A DNA stretch of 8,771 nt from Collinsella sp. (GTDB lineage: Bacteria > Actinomycetota > Coriobacteriia > Coriobacteriales > Coriobacteriaceae): positions 1-8,771 of the forward strand of contig WGSQ01000072.1 of the NCBI GenBank assembly GCA_014871605.1, read 5' to 3'. Under the pieces are notes generated by a model that worked only from the letters and a program-made list of their open reading frames with translations, ran no database searches and was not told the DNA's origin. The translations under genes were made by a program, and so were the position numbers. Of the stretch, positions 7,337 to 8,771 are shown one piece after another (position 1 is the first letter of the stretch; each line of letters starts with the position of its first letter).

Positions 7337-8701
7337 ATGGCGATCACGCCCGCAGAAATCGCGGAAACCCGCGGCATGGTTGAGGAGCAGAACCTCGACA
7401 TCAGGACCATCACCATGGGTGTTTCGCTCATGGGTTGCGGTGACGAGAACCTCGACCGCATGTGCACGAAGATCTACGACCACGTGACGCACACAGCTGA
7501 GCACCTGGTCGAGACCGCCGAGAACCTCGAGCGCGAGTACGGTATCCCCATCGTCAACAAGCGCGTTTCCGTCACCCCGGTGGCGCAGATCGCCGCGTGC
7601 TGCGAGGATGAGGACCTCACCCCCATCGCGCATGCCCTCGACCGCGCGGCCGAAACGCTCGGCATCGACTACCTGGGCGGCTTCTCCGCGCTCGTCCAGA
7701 AGGGCATCGGCGACGCCGATCGCCGCGTCATCCAGTCCATCCCCCAGGCGCTCGCTACCACCAGCCGCGTCTGCTCCAGCGTCAACGTCGCCAGCCTGCG
7801 CGCCGGCATCAACATGGACGCCGTGCTTATGGCCGCCCAGACCATCATCGATGCCGCCAAGCTCACGGCCGACCAGGATTCCGTCGGCGCTTCCAAGTTT
7901 GTCTGCTTTGCAAACATGGTCGAGGACTCTCCGTTTATGGCGGGCGCCGTCCACGGCGGTGGCGAGGCCGACGCCGTCATCAACGTAGGCGTTTCGGGCC
8001 CCGGCGTTATGGCCGCAGCCCTGGAGACGCTGCCCGATTCCGCATCGATGATGGAAGTCGCCGAGAAGATTAAGCAGACCGCCTTTAAGATCACCCGTGC
8101 CGGCGAGCTCATGAGCCGCGAGGCCGCCCATCGCCTGGGTGTCGAGAAGGGCATTGTCGACCTGTCGCTGGCTCCCACGCCCGCCATCGGCGACTCCGTC
8201 GCGCGCATCCTTGAGATCATCGGCGTGGGCACCTGCGGTGGCCCGGGCACGACCTGCGCGCTCGCCATGCTCAACGATGCCGTCAAGAAGGGCGGCGTCA
8301 TGGCCAGTTCCAGCGTGGGCGGTCTCTCCGGCGCCTTTATCCCCGTGTCCGAGGACGCTGGCATGATCGCCGCCGTCGAAGCCGGCGCGCTTTCGCTCGA
8401 GAAGCTCGAGGCCATGACCTGCGTGTGCTCCGTTGGCCTGGACATGATCGCCATCCCCGGCGACACCCCGGTCGAGACCATCGCCGGCATCATCGCCGAC
8501 GAGATGGCCATCGGCGTCATCAACAACAAGACCACGGCCGTCCGCGTGATTCCCGCCATCGGCAAGGGCGTGGGCGACTGCGTCGAGTACGGCGGCCTGT
8601 TCGGCCGTGCGCCCATCATGCCGGTGAACCCCAACGCCGGCACCGTACTTGCCCACCGTGGTGGACGCTTCCCGGCACCGCTGAACTCGCTGAAGAACTA
8701 G
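7337..8701 (+). CDS. UPF0210 / DUF711 family protein (PFL-like fold), function unknown
   Basis: The 454-residue product fits the usual length of UPF0210 proteins (about 450) from N- to C-terminus. Recognisable family blocks include NLDIRTITMGVSL (19-31), GIPIVNKRVSVTP (69-81), GGFSALVQKG (114-123), VCSSVN (145-150), ELMSREAAHRLGV (257-269), VDLSLAPTPAIGDSVARILE (274-293), GGLSGAFIPVSEDAGMI (328-344), CVCSVGLDMIAIPGDT (362-377) and IGVINNKTTAVRVIP (392-406). Solved members have a barrel related to pyruvate formate-lyase and anaerobic ribonucleotide reductase, hence the PFL name, but I see no C-terminal glycyl-radical motif, so radical chemistry should not be assumed. In many Firmicutes the gene follows a small ACT-domain protein; here none is seen, and metH lies upstream. 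No signal peptide or membrane segment is visible, so it is probably cytoplasmic. It ends in FPAPLNSLKN, as is typical. The family assignment is firm; the role is unknown. Confidence 0.95.
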   Translation: MAITPAEIAETRGMVEEQNLDIRTITMGVSLMGCGDENLDRMCTKIYDHVTHTAEHLVETAENLEREYGIPIVNKRVSVTPVAQIAACCEDEDLTPIAHALDRAAETLGIDYLGGFSALVQKGIGDADRRVIQSIPQALATTSRVCSSVNVASLRAGINMDAVLMAAQTIIDAAKLTADQDSVGASKFVCFANMVEDSPFMAGAVHGGGEADAVINVGVSGPGVMAAALETLPDSASMMEVAEKIKQTAFKITRAGELMSREAAHRLGVEKGIVDLSLAPTPAIGDSVARILEIIGVGTCGGPGTTCALAMLNDAVKKGGVMASSSVGGLSGAFIPVSEDAGMIAAVEAGALSLEKLEAMTCVCSVGLDMIAIPGDTPVETIAGIIADEMAIGVINNKTTAVRVIPAIGKGVGDCVEYGGLFGRAPIMPVNPNAGTVLAHRGGRFPAPLNSLKN

Positions 8702-8771
8702 CTGAGGGGTTCGGGCGGGGAGTCCCGGGGAGGGCAAATATATAAGGTCGCCTGCTCGGACAGTCCTGACT

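Noticed and set aside
6962..8737. Minus-strand open frame of 591 codons opposite the end of metH and the UPF0210 gene
   Set aside because: It crosses two real genes and the intergenic hairpin on the opposite strand; composition is typical of an antisense shadow.
8702..8771. Terminator or promoter in the final 70 bases (GC-rich run, then TATATAAGG)
   Set aside because: No stem with a T-tract and no paired -35/-10 can be defended, and the window ends before context would help.

Overview
The window looks like chromosomal DNA from a high-GC anaerobic gut actinobacterium of the class Coriobacteriia, most likely Collinsella or a close relative. This is an inference: coding regions strongly prefer G or C at the third codon position, glutamine synthetase is the large type III form, methionine synthase is split into two genes, and a UPF0210/DUF711 gene is present. 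No rRNA gene, intact tRNA gene or taxon-specific marker is present to prove it.

Layout. Positions 1-485 hold no gene I can defend. They contain a terminator-like hairpin (54-81), a 219-bp element bounded by 34-nt terminal inverted repeats (144-362), and the intrinsic terminator of the next gene (421-454). The minus-strand gene glnN (486-2573) encodes type III glutamine synthetase. A 426-bp divergent intergenic region (2574-2999), poorer in GC than the genes, separates it from a plus-strand methionine operon and carries several palindromes and repeated octamers. The operon is metF (3000-3872), a stand-alone methionine synthase reactivation protein (3872-4660), and metH lacking that domain (4670-7228). 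The stop codon of metF overlaps the start of the activator gene by one base. The activator stop codon is fused to the Shine-Dalgarno of metH. After a long GC-rich hairpin (7254-7291) comes a UPF0210/DUF711 family gene (7337-8701). The last 70 bases show nothing I can name.

How the genes work together. MetF reduces 5,10-methylene-THF to 5-methyl-THF. MetH uses that methyl group and cobalamin to methylate homocysteine to methionine. The small activator supplies in trans the AdoMet-dependent reductive reactivation that E. coli MetH carries as its C-terminal domain. GlnN assimilates ammonia and is transcribed separately. The UPF0210 protein has no established function and may or may not share the metH transcript.

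The least explained DNA is the inverted-repeat element at 144-362 and the motif-rich glnN/metF intergenic region. The genes themselves belong to known families.
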